In this document: piece after piece, positions 1 through 7,556 of the stretch
Layout of the letters: each line of letters starts with the position of its first letter
Numbering within the stretch: position 1 is the stretch's first letter
Notes under the pieces: model-generated
What the model was told of the DNA's origin: nothing
Seen by the model: only the letters and a program-made list of their open reading frames with translations
Database searches by the model: none
Origin: Peptoniphilus senegalensis JC140
Lineage (GTDB): Bacteria > Bacillota > Clostridia > Tissierellales > Peptoniphilaceae
Length of the DNA: 64,000 bases
Direction: 5' to 3'
Assembly: GCF_000321025.1 (NCBI RefSeq)
Contig: NZ_HE610718.1
Span: 38,872 to 102,871, forward strand
Position numbers and translations under genes: made by a program

Positions 1-76
1 TAAAAAAATTATTCACAAAAAAATAAATAGATAGTATATGTTTATAAATATCCTAATAATTATATTATAAATAAAA

Positions 77-117
77 GATGGTATTAAAGAAGGGAATTAA
101 CCCTTCTACATACCATC
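77..117 (-). terminator. Rho-independent terminator after the DUF6873-like gene
   Basis: A long inverted repeat (outer arms GATGGTAT/ATACCATC, inner arms built on AAGGG/CCCTT) is followed on the minus strand by TTTTATTT. It lies 31 bases past the stop of the minus-strand gene ending at 148. Positions 1-76 are AT-rich and show no gene. Confidence 0.8.
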
Positions 118-147
118 CTTTTATATTTTCCATTTTTACAAAGACCC

Positions 148-834
148 TCAAATAAAATAAATAGAACCAAAGTCTTCTATGGGATCTTTTGACAAAATTT
201 CAATTTCATAATTATATTTCTTTATAATTTTTAAAATTTCTTCATGGGAGGAGTGATGAGAAAAATCTCCTGTGAAGAAAATTTTTTTGCCCAAGACTCC
301 ACTTGCCCCGCCGATGAAACCATAATTAAAGTTTTGAAGTCTAATCTCCCCATGATTTATCTTATAAATTGGTATAAAATCCCTTAGGCTTTCATAAATT
401 CCTCCGTCGCTTGTAATTATAAAGTCGTTAGTAACAAGGCAGGAGCACTTGCCATAGCCTTGCTTAATATTTATCATCTCATAGCCAGAATTTTTGTAAT
501 AATCTAAAAGAACTTTATCTGTAAATTTTAAATTGTGAATGAAATAATTTTTAAAGGAAAAGGCATTTAGGGGAACATCTTTTGGATACTTTTTTGACAA
601 AATTGAGTTAGAGGGAAGGATATTTTTGTCTGGAAAAATTTTTTTGTAGTATTCAAAATTTTCCCTATCGACAACAAGCTCTCCACTGGGAATCGGATGG
701 ACTAATATATCTGTGTGCGAGTCAAGCCCCTTTAAAAGGTTTTTGTTGGCACGAGTCCTCACTACTTCTCCGTAGGCTTTTAATTTTTCGGCAGAGTCTT
801 CTGGAAAGTTTTCTGCAACTAATATATAAGTCAT
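148..834 (-). CDS. Hypothetical protein, DUF6873/GME-fold-like
   Basis: A soluble 228-residue protein with no signal peptide or membrane segment. The second half resembles the DUF6873 family of the GME (guanidino-group-modifying, pentein-like) fold: a KQGYGKCSCL stretch near residue 124, TSDGGIYESL near 141, HGEIRLQNFNYGFIGG near 160, and a final FFTGDFSHH segment. Family assignment is from memory of these motifs; no substrate is known. Its start overlaps the stop of the upstream rRNA/tRNA methylase gene by four bases (ATGA), so the two are probably translationally coupled and co-transcribed. A strong terminator follows. It could instead be another pentein-like enzyme. Confidence 0.6.
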   Translation of the reverse strand: MTYILVAENFPEDSAEKLKAYGEVVRTRANKNLLKGLDSHTDILVHPIPSGELVVDRENFEYYKKIFPDKNILPSNSILSKKYPKDVPLNAFSFKNYFIHNLKFTDKVLLDYYKNSGYEMINIKQGYGKCSCLVTNDFIITSDGGIYESLRDFIPIYKINHGEIRLQNFNYGFIGGASGVLGKKIFFTGDFSHHSSHEEILKIIKKYNYEIEILSKDPIEDFGSIYFI

Positions 835-1577
835 TTCATCATCTCGTAAATTATAATTGATGCCGCAACATTGGCATTGAGAGAGTCAACATTCTCTGAG
901 ATTGGAATATTTAAAAAACTCTTTGCATGAGACATTAAAAAGTCGGATACTCCCTTTGCCTCGTTGCCAATTACAACAATGTCCTTATCCTTAAATTTAT
1001 AGTCCCTTGTAGAAGTGGAATTGTCAAGTGAAGTCGAAATGATGTTAAAGTCTAAAGCGACTAAATCTTCTCGGCTCATAAAATAAATTGGAACCCTAAA
1101 AATTGATGACATGGAAGATCTAACTGTTTTTGGATTGTATAAATCGCAGGAGTTTGGCGAAATTATTAGTCCGTCAAGTCCAAAGGCATCAGCAGATCTT
1201 ATCATACCTCCAAGGTTTCCCGGCTCTCTTATGTCATCTAAGTACAAAAATTTTCCAGAATTTTCATTAAATTCTCTGTGGACTTCACTGTAATAGGCGA
1301 TTATGCCAGGCGAAGTCACTGCATCACAAAGATTTTTGAAAATATTGTCTGAAAAAATAAATAAATTCTCTTCTTTTACCTTTTTTGTTATATGTGCAAA
1401 TTTATTTTCTTTATATATAGACTCCTTAATGGCAATGTACTTTGGTCTAAAGTCTCTCGCCTCTTCAATCACCACTGGCTTTTCCACCATAAAAAGTCCA
1501 TGCTCTTGTCTATATTTTTTCTCTTTTAAAGACTTTAGAAACTTAAATGTATCATTATTTTTACTTGTGATTAGCAT
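831..1577 (-). CDS. TrmH/SpoU-family RNA 2'-O-methyltransferase
   Basis: SPOUT-class methyltransferase of 248 residues that probably methylates a ribose 2'-OH in rRNA or tRNA using SAM. The N-terminal ~90 residues form the small substrate-binding domain; the knotted catalytic domain carries motif 1 (NLGGMIRSADAFG, residues 121-133), motif 2 (VIGNEAKGVS, 202-211) and motif 3 (IPISENVDSLNANVAAS, 224-240). Length and layout match RlmB/YsgA-type enzymes, but the exact target nucleotide cannot be read from sequence. It is first gene of a two-gene unit with the downstream GME-fold-like gene (4-base overlap). Confidence 0.88.
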   Translation of the reverse strand: MLITSKNNDTFKFLKSLKEKKYRQEHGLFMVEKPVVIEEARDFRPKYIAIKESIYKENKFAHITKKVKEENLFIFSDNIFKNLCDAVTSPGIIAYYSEVHREFNENSGKFLYLDDIREPGNLGGMIRSADAFGLDGLIISPNSCDLYNPKTVRSSMSSIFRVPIYFMSREDLVALDFNIISTSLDNSTSTRDYKFKDKDIVVIGNEAKGVSDFLMSHAKSFLNIPISENVDSLNANVAASIIIYEMMK

Positions 1578-1599
1578 TTTTCTCCTCTATTCATTAAAG

Positions 1600-1620
1600 A
1601 AAAAAGCCCCGAAGGGCTCT
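1600..1620 (-). terminator. Rho-independent terminator after the UBA/DUF4342 gene
   Basis: The stem AGCCC/GGGCT (1605-1609 with 1614-1618) closes a UUCG loop on the minus strand and is followed by a run of T. It sits just past the stop of the gene ending at 1632. Confidence 0.85.
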
Positions 1621-1631
1621 TCACTTTTGTT

Positions 1632-2132
1632 TTATTTAAAATTACTTTTTTCTTTTAAATATTCTTTGACATCAATTACTTCTCCATTTTCCATAATTAT
1701 TTTAAAGGAGTAGTCATAGACATAGGCTGCAGAAAGTCCAATAAGTGATGCAGGAAGTGCCAAAATCATTCCAATTGCAGATGTAGTTAGGGAAAGAGAT
1801 AGGACTGTTTCATTGTCTTTTTCAACAAGAAGTCTGCTTGCATTGCCCTTTCTCCAAATTTCTTTAATTGCATCTACAATTTCGTCAAGATAATTTATAA
1901 CTTCGTCAACATATTCTCTGCCTGTTTTATTTTCACGACTTTCATAGGATTCTTTTTCTTCTTCGCTTTCAAATACCTCTGAAGCTTCAGCGCCTTCATC
2001 GTATTTTCCTTCGTTTATAAATTTTATAGCTTCGTCAACATCGCCGTCGCTGTCTAAAAGTGCCTTTCTTACAATTTCATAGGATGCTCCAGTGGCATTT
2101 ATTACATAATCAATTTTTGTCATATTAATCAT
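1632..2132 (-). CDS. UBA-like/DUF4342 domain protein
   Basis: A 166-residue protein of unknown function. Residues 1-40 look like a UBA/TS-N helical module (TGASYEIVRKALLDSDGDVDEAIKFI is seen in pieces around 14-39), as in elongation factor Ts. A very acidic linker follows, then a C-terminal DUF4342-like part with a glycine/alanine-rich hydrophobic stretch near residues 115-140 and the ending MENGEVIDVKEYL. The start at 2132 is five bases after GAGGTG; an alternative ATG three codons later is less well placed. It is monocistronic or read from the upstream lipoprotein gene, and ends at its own terminator. Confidence 0.75.
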   Translation of the reverse strand: MINMTKIDYVINATGASYEIVRKALLDSDGDVDEAIKFINEGKYDEGAEASEVFESEEEKESYESRENKTGREYVDEVINYLDEIVDAIKEIWRKGNASRLLVEKDNETVLSLSLTTSAIGMILALPASLIGLSAAYVYDYSFKIIMENGEVIDVKEYLKEKSNFK

Positions 2133-2179
2133 AATATCACCTCGTGCTTATATTTACCCAAGAAAAATATTTTAAAAAA

Positions 2180-3288
2180 TTATTTTTTTGCAGTTTCTCT
2201 TTCCGACTTTGCATTAGTATTTGCAGAAGAAGAATCTTGACCTTCTTGACCTTCAGCTTGTGGAACTTGGTAAACTGCATCCTTTTCTTCATCAACTATA
2301 GAAAAGAAAGTTCTGCCTGGATAAAATTTAACTTCCGTACCATCAAGATATTTTAAAATTGTTCTAGCATCTTCATTTTCCTTTTCCCAAGTTATAGGAG
2401 CAAGTTTTCCCTTTTGAAGAAGAAGTCCTGAGCCGCTACCTATGTTTGCCATTTTTAAAGTTCCCTTAGGTCCAGCGACAACTCCCTTTTGGAAGAGGAC
2501 TACAAGATTGTCTGTGGAAAATTCTTCCCCTGTTGCTTCGTCAATTACAGGTTTATCTTGGCGGATGTACTTATACTTTCCACTTGCTTCGTCGTAAATG
2601 AAATTAGTCTTATACCTATTGTTGAAATTTAAAGTTATTTCCTTTACATCTAGGCCTTCAATTTCTGCAATCTTATCATAAAAATTTAGTGATACAGCAT
2701 TGTCATTTACATCAATTTGCTTTTTCTCTACTAAATAATTCTCAAGTTCAGGTAGAGAAATGTATCCATTATGAGGTGCTCGCTTGCCAACATTTTTATT
2801 TCTGTGAAAGACTATTCCTTCAAGGGCAATTCCATCAAGGTCAACAACATTTCTACTTCTAACTTCAGCAAGCCCTGCTTCAGAACCACCCCAGTGAGCA
2901 TAAATTGCATTGTATTCCTTGGCAGTTTGCACAAAGTAAGGCCTTGCAGAACGAACTGGTCCAACATTTTCTGGGAAATTACTTTGGAAAAGTGCCATAT
3001 ATCTTGTGAACTCACCTTCAACTCTGTACTCATAAATTATGTCAGCCTTAGAAATTTGTGCTTGAGGTCTTGCATCATCGTGATTGTCAAGCATAACTGC
3101 AAAAATCTTTTTCTTTGCTTGCTCTTCATTGTCTCTTTCTTCATGAGTAAGTGGTGTGTAATAAACTATTTTTTCTGGTTCTTTTTTTCTTCTTCCTTAG
3201 GTGCATTGGCTGTGTCTGTGTTTTTGTTGCAGGCAATTAGTGAAGTTGCCACTAAAGTCATAAGTAAAAGTTTTTTTAATTTTTTCAT
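2180..3288 (-). CDS. YerB-like DUF3048 lipoprotein, interrupted by a -1 frameshift
   Basis: DUF3048 proteins are exported lipoproteins of unknown function related to B. subtilis YerB. From ATG at 3288 (SD GGAGAG) the frame gives a lipoprotein signal (lipobox LIAC, Cys20) but hits TAG at 3166-3168 after 40 codons. The DUF3048 body lies in the -1 frame and includes VMLDNHDDARPQAQ, GPVRSARPYF, HWGGSEAGLAE and the C-terminal FYPGRTFF segment, ending at 2180. The two frames join at seven A residues (plus-strand T run 3182-3188), which form A AAA AAG in the zero frame. One missing A, or -1 slippage as in dnaX, would give a single ~368-residue protein. The tail is Gln/Ser/Lys-rich. Confidence 0.8.
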
Positions 3289-3326
3289 TGTCTCTCCTCT
3301 TTCTAGTTCTTTTATGTATTAACTTA

Positions 3327-3355
3327 ATTGTAGTTTATAAAGCTCAATATGTAAA
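3327..3355 (-). promoter_or_regulatory. Sigma-A-type promoter for the yerB-like gene
   Basis: On the minus strand TTTACA (3350-3355) and TACAAT (3327-3332) are separated by 17 bases, each matching 5 of 6 consensus positions. It lies 39 bases before the lipoprotein ATG. Confidence 0.55.
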
Positions 3356-3412
3356 CAAAGTATTCTTCAAAATATTTTTTCTTATGATAAAATTAAAATA
3401 GGAGGTGTTTTT

Positions 3413-3586
3413 ATGATTAAATATCTTGAAATATGTGTCTATTTTGTTGCTTTATTTGGATACTTTTTGACTAAATACACAAAAATAATTCCAGACGAAA
3501 AACTTAGAGGCAAAGTCTCTTATGTCTTTAACCTCATAGCTTGGCTTCTGCTTGTCTATGAATTAGTCCTAAAAAAATTTTTATAA
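3413..3586 (+). CDS. Small two-helix membrane protein, unknown
   Basis: A 57-residue ORF beginning MIKYLEICVY and ending LVLKKFL, with a perfect AGGAGGTG ribosome site at 3400-3407 and six bases of spacing. Hydrophobic segments at about residues 5-19 and 36-53 flank a charged loop (KYTKIIPDEKLRGK), which predicts a hairpin of two membrane helices. It is transcribed opposite to its neighbours and ends against a bidirectional terminator shared with ktrA. No family is recognised. The strong ribosome site and amphipathic layout argue that it is real. Confidence 0.65.
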   Translation: MIKYLEICVYFVALFGYFLTKYTKIIPDEKLRGKVSYVFNLIAWLLLVYELVLKKFL

Positions 3587-3595
3587 AAATCCGCA

Positions 3596-3626
3596 AAAAA
3601 ATAAGGACTAAGTAGCCCTTAATTTT
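3596..3626. terminator. Bidirectional terminator between the small ORF and ktrA
   Basis: The stem AAGGACT/AGCCCTT (3603-3609 with 3614-3620, one G-U pair) has T runs on both sides. It serves the plus-strand small ORF and the minus-strand ktrA, whose stop codon lies within the stem. Confidence 0.75.
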
Positions 3627-4269
3627 TTTCTGTGAATTTTTTAATATCCTTATCTGAACCTAAAACTGTTAGAGTGTCATCCTCTTTTATCTTAAAAGAT
3701 GCTTCTGGATTAACAAAGTTTTCTCCAGCTCTTTTTACAATCAAGATATTAAAATTATAAGTTTCTCTAAGCTTTAAATCTTTAAGTTCCTTGCCGTTCA
3801 TCTGTGGATTTACCTTGAAGTCATAAATACTATAACCCTTGGAAATTTCATTGGCATCAAGAAGGCTGTCATTAGACAAATTATTTGCAAGTCTAAATCC
3901 CATATCTCTCTCAGGGAAAATTATTTTGTCAGCTCCACACTTTAACAAAATTTTTCCAAACCTATAATTAGGTGCCTTTGCAATAACTTTTTCTACTCCT
4001 GCTTCCTTTGATGCAAGAACTGCCATAATTGCAGCTTGCAAATTTTCTCCAATGGCAACAACTGCAACATCATAATTTTTTAATGCAAGCTCTGTCATTG
4101 CCTTTTCATCTTCAAGATCGCATACAACTGCTTCTGTAACATTTTCTGAAATAGCATCAATTTTTTCTTCATCAGAATCTACAATTACAACATCATTTTT
4201 TAAATCATATAATCTTGTAGCTACAGTCGAACCAAATCTACCACAACCAAATACAATAAATGTCTTCAT
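3619..4269 (-). CDS. ktrA: Ktr/Trk potassium uptake regulatory subunit (KtrA/TrkA)
   Basis: A cytoplasmic RCK protein of 216 residues that gates the KtrB channel. The N-terminal Rossmann domain shows GCGRFG at residues 8-13 and the acidic VDSDEEK strand end near 30-36 that contacts the ribose of nucleotide; the C-terminal RCK_C/TrkA_C domain covers about residues 140-216. Length matches KtrA (~220) and not double-RCK TrkA (~450). The gene starts two bases after ktrB stops, giving a two-gene ktrB-ktrA operon that ends at a strong terminator. K+ specificity is from family knowledge. Confidence 0.92.
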   Translation of the reverse strand: MKTFIVFGCGRFGSTVATRLYDLKNDVVIVDSDEEKIDAISENVTEAVVCDLEDEKAMTELALKNYDVAVVAIGENLQAAIMAVLASKEAGVEKVIAKAPNYRFGKILLKCGADKIIFPERDMGFRLANNLSNDSLLDANEISKGYSIYDFKVNPQMNGKELKDLKLRETYNFNILIVKRAGENFVNPEASFKIKEDDTLTVLGSDKDIKKFTEKN

Positions 4270-4271
4270 AA

Positions 4272-5600
4272 TTACCCCACTATAATTTTTCCTTCAGAAT
4301 ATCTCGTATGTTTTTTTCTACTTCTATTTAAAATACCTATTCCTAAAGTTGCTGCTCCAACTCTTCCAAGATACATCAAAACAATTAAAATTACTTTTGA
4401 AAGAGAACTTAAATCACTTGTAATTCCCCTTGTTATTCCTACAGTGCCAAAGGCAGATACAATTTCATATAAAATATCTAAATATAAGAACTTTCCTTGT
4501 TCAAGGATTGTAATAAAAAGAGAAGAGAATATTACCAAGGCAGAACCTAAGGAAAAGATGCAAAGAGATTTTAATAGGGCATCTCTCGGTATTGTCTTAT
4601 GAAATATTTCTGTCTCCTTATTTCCCCTCAAAACTGAAATTGTTGAAAATAATAAAATACCAAAAGTTGTAGTCTTTATTCCTCCACCAGTTGATGCAGG
4701 CGATGCTCCAATAAACATGAGCATAATTGTCACAATAATAGAGCCTTCTTGCATCTTTCCTATGTCAATTGTATTAAATCCCGCCGTTCTTGCTGTAGAA
4801 GACATAAAGAAAGAAGCTAAAATTCTACTCTTTAAAGTCAATCCTTCCATAGCTGGACTATTGTATTCAATTAGGAAAAAAGCAATAGTACCAATTATTA
4901 GTAATATCAAAGTAATCGAAATAACAACTTTTGAGTGAAGAGTTAGGTTTTTAAAATTTTTCTTTCTAAAGACGTCAATAAAAACTGTAAAACCTAAACC
5001 ACCAAAAATTATTAAGAGAGAAATAACTATGTTGACAGTAAAACTATCTACATAAGTTACCAGTGAATCTCCCAAAATGTCAAAGCCTGCATTACAAAAA
5101 GCAGAAACAGAATGAAATAGAGAATATAAAATTCCTTTTTCTAGACCAAAGTCAGGTATAAATCTAGTGGCAAGTAAAATTGCTCCAATAAATTCAACTG
5201 TCAAAGAAAACTTTATTATATAAATTACAAGTCTAATAATTCCCTTGCTGGTGTCAGCTGAAGTCTGCTCAACGATAATTCTTCTCTCTGTTATACCTAT
5301 CTTCTTATTTAAAGCCATGGCAATAAGTGATAAAAATACCATTGTGCCTAGTCCACCAATTTGAATTAAAAGAATAATTACAACTTTGCCAAAGGCTGTC
5401 CAATGTTCTGCAGTATTAACTACTATAAGCCCAGTTACACAAGATGCAGATGTGGATGTGAAAAAGGCATTTAAAAATCCGAGGCTCTCTCCATTTGCAC
5501 TAGCTATGGGAAGGTCCAATAGCAAGGCCCCCAAAAATATTAGGGCAAAAAAGGAAAGGCAAACAATGAGAGGTGGATTCTTTTTTAAATTTCTAAACAT
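4272..5600 (-). CDS. ktrB: Ktr/Trk potassium transporter membrane subunit (KtrB/TrkH)
   Basis: Ion-translocating subunit of the Ktr K+ system, about 442 residues and polytopic, with the fourfold M1-P-M2 repeats of the SKT superfamily. Filter-like turns include SASCVTGL, SAFCNAGF, GASPASTGGG and SAFGTVGITRG, each with the conserved glycine. The ATG at 5600 follows AGAGG by a normal spacing; a 13-codon longer reading frame upstream has no ribosome site and runs into the promoter. It is paired with ktrA two bases downstream. A TATAAT and a 13-bp inverted repeat lie just upstream. Confidence 0.93.
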   Translation of the reverse strand: MFRNLKKNPPLIVCLSFFALIFLGALLLDLPIASANGESLGFLNAFFTSTSASCVTGLIVVNTAEHWTAFGKVVIILLIQIGGLGTMVFLSLIAMALNKKIGITERRIIVEQTSADTSKGIIRLVIYIIKFSLTVEFIGAILLATRFIPDFGLEKGILYSLFHSVSAFCNAGFDILGDSLVTYVDSFTVNIVISLLIIFGGLGFTVFIDVFRKKNFKNLTLHSKVVISITLILLIIGTIAFFLIEYNSPAMEGLTLKSRILASFFMSSTARTAGFNTIDIGKMQEGSIIVTIMLMFIGASPASTGGGIKTTTFGILLFSTISVLRGNKETEIFHKTIPRDALLKSLCIFSLGSALVIFSSLFITILEQGKFLYLDILYEIVSAFGTVGITRGITSDLSSLSKVILIVLMYLGRVGAATLGIGILNRSRKKHTRYSEGKIIVG

Positions 5601-5623
5601 AATAACCTCTTTTAAATATTTTA

Positions 5624-5636
5624 TATAATTATTATA
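5624..5636. promoter_or_regulatory. Inverted repeat over the ktrB -10 region
   Basis: TATAAT-T-ATTATA is a perfect 6-1-6 palindrome and matches the core of the PerR-type box (TTATAATnATTATAA) apart from its outermost bases. In such AT-rich DNA it may simply be promoter sequence. Confidence 0.25.
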
Positions 5637-5650
5637 CAAAAATTTTCATA

Positions 5651-5672
5651 AAAAAAGCTCCCTAGTGGGAGC
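5651..5672 (-). terminator. Terminator of infC-rpmI-rplT
   Basis: The minus-strand stem GCTCCC/GGGAGC (5667-5672 with 5657-5662) has a four-base loop and is followed by seven T. It lies seven bases past the rplT stop. Confidence 0.9.
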
Positions 5673-5678
5673 ATAAAA

Positions 5679-6029
5679 TTAATTTTCTTTTGCAATCTCA
5701 ACTAATTTTGCAAAACCAGCTGGGTCATTAATTGCCATTTCAGAAAGCATCTTTCTGTTAATATTAACATTAGCTTTCTTTAGACCACTAATGAATTTTG
5801 AATAGCTCATGCCATTAAGTCTAGCAGCTGCATTAATTCTTGTTATCCAAAGTTTTCTAAAATCTCTTTTTCTTTGTTTTCTACCAATGTATGAATAGTT
5901 AAGAGATTTCATAACAGCTTGGTTAGCAGTTCTAAATAATTTTGATTTTGCACCAAAATATCCCTTAGCTTGTTTTAGGATATTCTTATGTCTTTTTTTA
6001 GCGTTAACGCCTCTTTTTACTCTAGCCAT
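5679..6029 (-). CDS. rplT: 50S ribosomal protein L20
   Basis: A 116-residue basic protein of the large subunit, with the family opening [19 protein letters not shown] and the [15 protein letters not shown] segment of the C-terminal rRNA-binding domain. L20 binds 23S rRNA early in assembly and, in low-GC Gram-positives, also represses its own operon through the leader RNA. It follows rpmI by 12 bases and is last gene of the infC-rpmI-rplT operon. The ribosome site AGGAGG precedes the ATG. Normal length; nothing unusual. Confidence 0.98.
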   Translation of the reverse strand: MARVKRGVNAKKRHKNILKQAKGYFGAKSKLFRTANQAVMKSLNYSYIGRKQRKRDFRKLWITRINAAARLNGMSYSKFISGLKKANVNINRKMLSEMAINDPAGFAKLVEIAKEN

Positions 6030-6041
6030 CTTTACCTCCTA

Positions 6042-6233
6042 TTAAGGGATCATGTGATCAATTCTCTTTTGATCACCTTTAGAAACTAAACTGCCCTTTC
6101 TAAGTTTTCTTAGTCTCTTAGCAGTCTTCTTACCTGTTAAATGTCCTTTATAAGCATAAAATCTTCTAAGCTTTCCGGAACCAGTTCTCTTAAACCTCTT
6201 TGCGGAAGCTCTGTGAGTTTTCATTTTTGCCAT
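6042..6233 (-). CDS. rpmI: 50S ribosomal protein L35
   Basis: A 63-residue, very basic large-subunit protein with the family opening [20 protein letters not shown] and the [16 protein letters not shown] core. It sits 12 bases after infC and 12 bases before rplT, the standard order. Full length and typical of the family. Confidence 0.97.
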   Translation of the reverse strand: MAKMKTHRASAKRFKRTGSGKLRRFYAYKGHLTGKKTAKRLRKLRKGSLVSKGDQKRIDHMIP

Positions 6234-6245
6234 AAAAATCCTCCT

Positions 6246-6773
6246 TTAATTATCAGACTTATCATTGTCTTTTCTCTCTGAAAGGAACATTACAAGATTT
6301 CTTCCTTCCAGTTTAGGTTTTTTGTCCACAACTCCATACTCAGAAACTAAATCATAGAACTTGTCGAGAACTTCTTGTCCTAAATCAGTGTGACCCATTT
6401 CTCTACCTCTAAATCTTACTGAAACCTTAACTCTATCACCATTTTTTAAGAAATCAATAGCTCTATTGGCTTTAGTATTCAAGTCATGATCTTCAATATT
6501 TGGAGTAAATCTAAGCTCCTTAATATTGATAACCTTTTGTTTTTTTCTAGCTTCTTTTTCTTTCTTCTCTTGTTCGTATCTGTATTTACCATAGTCCATT
6601 ATACGACATACTGGTGGTTTTGCGTTTGGAGCAACATTTACTAAGTCCAGCTTTTTAGATATAGCCAAATCAAGGGCTTGCATCCTAGGTACAAGACCTA
6701 ATTGATTGCCTTCATCATCTACTAATCTGACTTCCTTCTCTCTTATCTCTTCATTGATTTGAAGTTCTTTAAT
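6246..6773 (-). CDS. infC: Translation initiation factor IF-3 (ATT start)
   Basis: IF-3 binds the 30S subunit, blocks premature 50S joining and checks start-codon/tRNA pairing. The N domain begins at KELQINEEIREKEVRLVD; the C domain includes KELRFTPNIEDHDL and VRFRGREMGH. The codon placed correctly after the perfect GGAGGTG (seven-base spacing) is ATT at 6771-6773, giving 175 residues, the family length. ATG codons upstream at 6828-6833 would add 20 residues encoded by the attenuator hairpin and have no ribosome site. ATT starts are a known autoregulatory feature of infC, since IF-3 discriminates against non-standard starts. Confidence 0.95.
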   Translation of the reverse strand: MKELQINEEIREKEVRLVDDEGNQLGLVPRMQALDLAISKKLDLVNVAPNAKPPVCRIMDYGKYRYEQEKKEKEARKKQKVINIKELRFTPNIEDHDLNTKANRAIDFLKNGDRVKVSVRFRGREMGHTDLGQEVLDKFYDLVSEYGVVDKKPKLEGRNLVMFLSERKDNDKSDN

Positions 6774-6897
6774 TTCTAAGCACCTCCGTAAATTAAAAAA
6801 GCAGGCACACAAAGATGCCCGCAAATTCATCATAATTTTAAAACAACCTAAATGACTTTGCCATTAGGTGAGAAGCGGACTTCTTCTTTAATAACAT
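6774..6897 (-). promoter_or_regulatory. infC leader: L20-type attenuator
   Basis: The ~120-base leader holds a GAAG-UCCG-CUUC hairpin, a CCUAAUG/CAUUUAGG hairpin, and a terminator with arms GCGGGCA/TGCCTGC followed by TTTTTT just before the infC ribosome site. Position and layout match the L20 leader that controls infC-rpmI-rplT in Firmicutes. The specific L20-binding fold was not modelled. Confidence 0.75.
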
Positions 6898-6902
6898 GTG
6901 AT

Positions 6903-6931
6903 ATGATAACACATAGTTTTTATATTGTCAA
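6903..6931 (-). promoter_or_regulatory. Consensus promoter for infC-rpmI-rplT
   Basis: Minus-strand TTGACA (6926-6931), a 17-base spacer and TATCAT (6903-6908). Transcription should start near 6896, giving the attenuator leader. Confidence 0.85.
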
Positions 6932-6938
6932 ATACTTT

Positions 6939-7556
6939 TTATACTAAAGATTTAATTTTTTGATATAACAGGTCAATGGCAACTTCATTCTCTCCACCTT
7001 CAGGTACGATAACATCCGCATATCTCTTAGAGGGCTCAACAAATTGAAGATGAGAAGGTCTAACTGTGGAAAGATACTGATCTATAACAGAATCAAGAGA
7101 TCTTCCTCTTTCTTCCATATCTCTCTTTATTCTTCTAATAATTCTCACATCAGCGTCTGTATCAACAAAAACTTTTATATCCATAATATCAATTAAATTC
7201 ACTTCATTGAAAATCAAAATTCCTTCCAAAATTATAATTGGCTTTGGATATACTTTCTCTTTTTCCTTTTTTCTATTGTGAAGTGAAAAGTCATAAATTG
7301 GCTTTTCAATTTCCTTTCCATCTTTTAACATCTTTAAGTGTTCGTATAAAAGGTCATTGTCAAAGGCAAGTGGATGATCATAGTTAGTCTTTACCCTATC
7401 TTCAAATACGAGATTTGACTGATCTTTGTAATAAGAATCCTGCTCAATTACAGACACATTATCTTTACCTATAAGCTCAATTAATTTTTTTGTGACAGTG
7501 CTCTTTCCACTACCACTTCCACCACATATACCAATAATGCAGGCTTTAGTCTTCAT
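6939..7556 (-). CDS. udk: Uridine kinase
   Basis: Phosphorylates uridine and cytidine to their monophosphates in pyrimidine salvage. The 205-residue P-loop kinase has Walker [10 protein letters not shown] (residues 12-20), the EQDSYYKD substrate segment near 39, YDHPLAFD near 59 and the LEGILIF strand near 110. It overlaps the 3' end of the upstream U32 gene by 11 bases. The trmR-trhP-udk order repeats the yrrMNO-udk arrangement of B. subtilis, so co-transcription is expected. Length is normal. Confidence 0.95.
   Translation of the reverse strand: MKTKACIIGICGGSGSGKSTVTKKLIELIGKDNVSVIEQDSYYKDQSNLVFEDRVKTNYDHPLAFDNDLLYEHLKMLKDGKEIEKPIYDFSLHNRKKEKEKVYPKPIIILEGILIFNEVNLIDIMDIKVFVDTDADVRIIRRIKRDMEERGRSLDSVIDQYLSTVRPSHLQFVEPSKRYADVIVPEGGENEVAIDLLYQKIKSLV

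Noticed and set aside
2771-3322. A 183-codon plus-strand frame opposite the yerB-like gene
   Set aside because: It is the mirror of the DUF3048 coding region and lacks a ribosome site and a family match.
6774-6833. Extended infC start with 20 extra residues
   Set aside because: The added codons come from the attenuator hairpin and lack a ribosome site; the ATT after GGAGGTG fits the family start.
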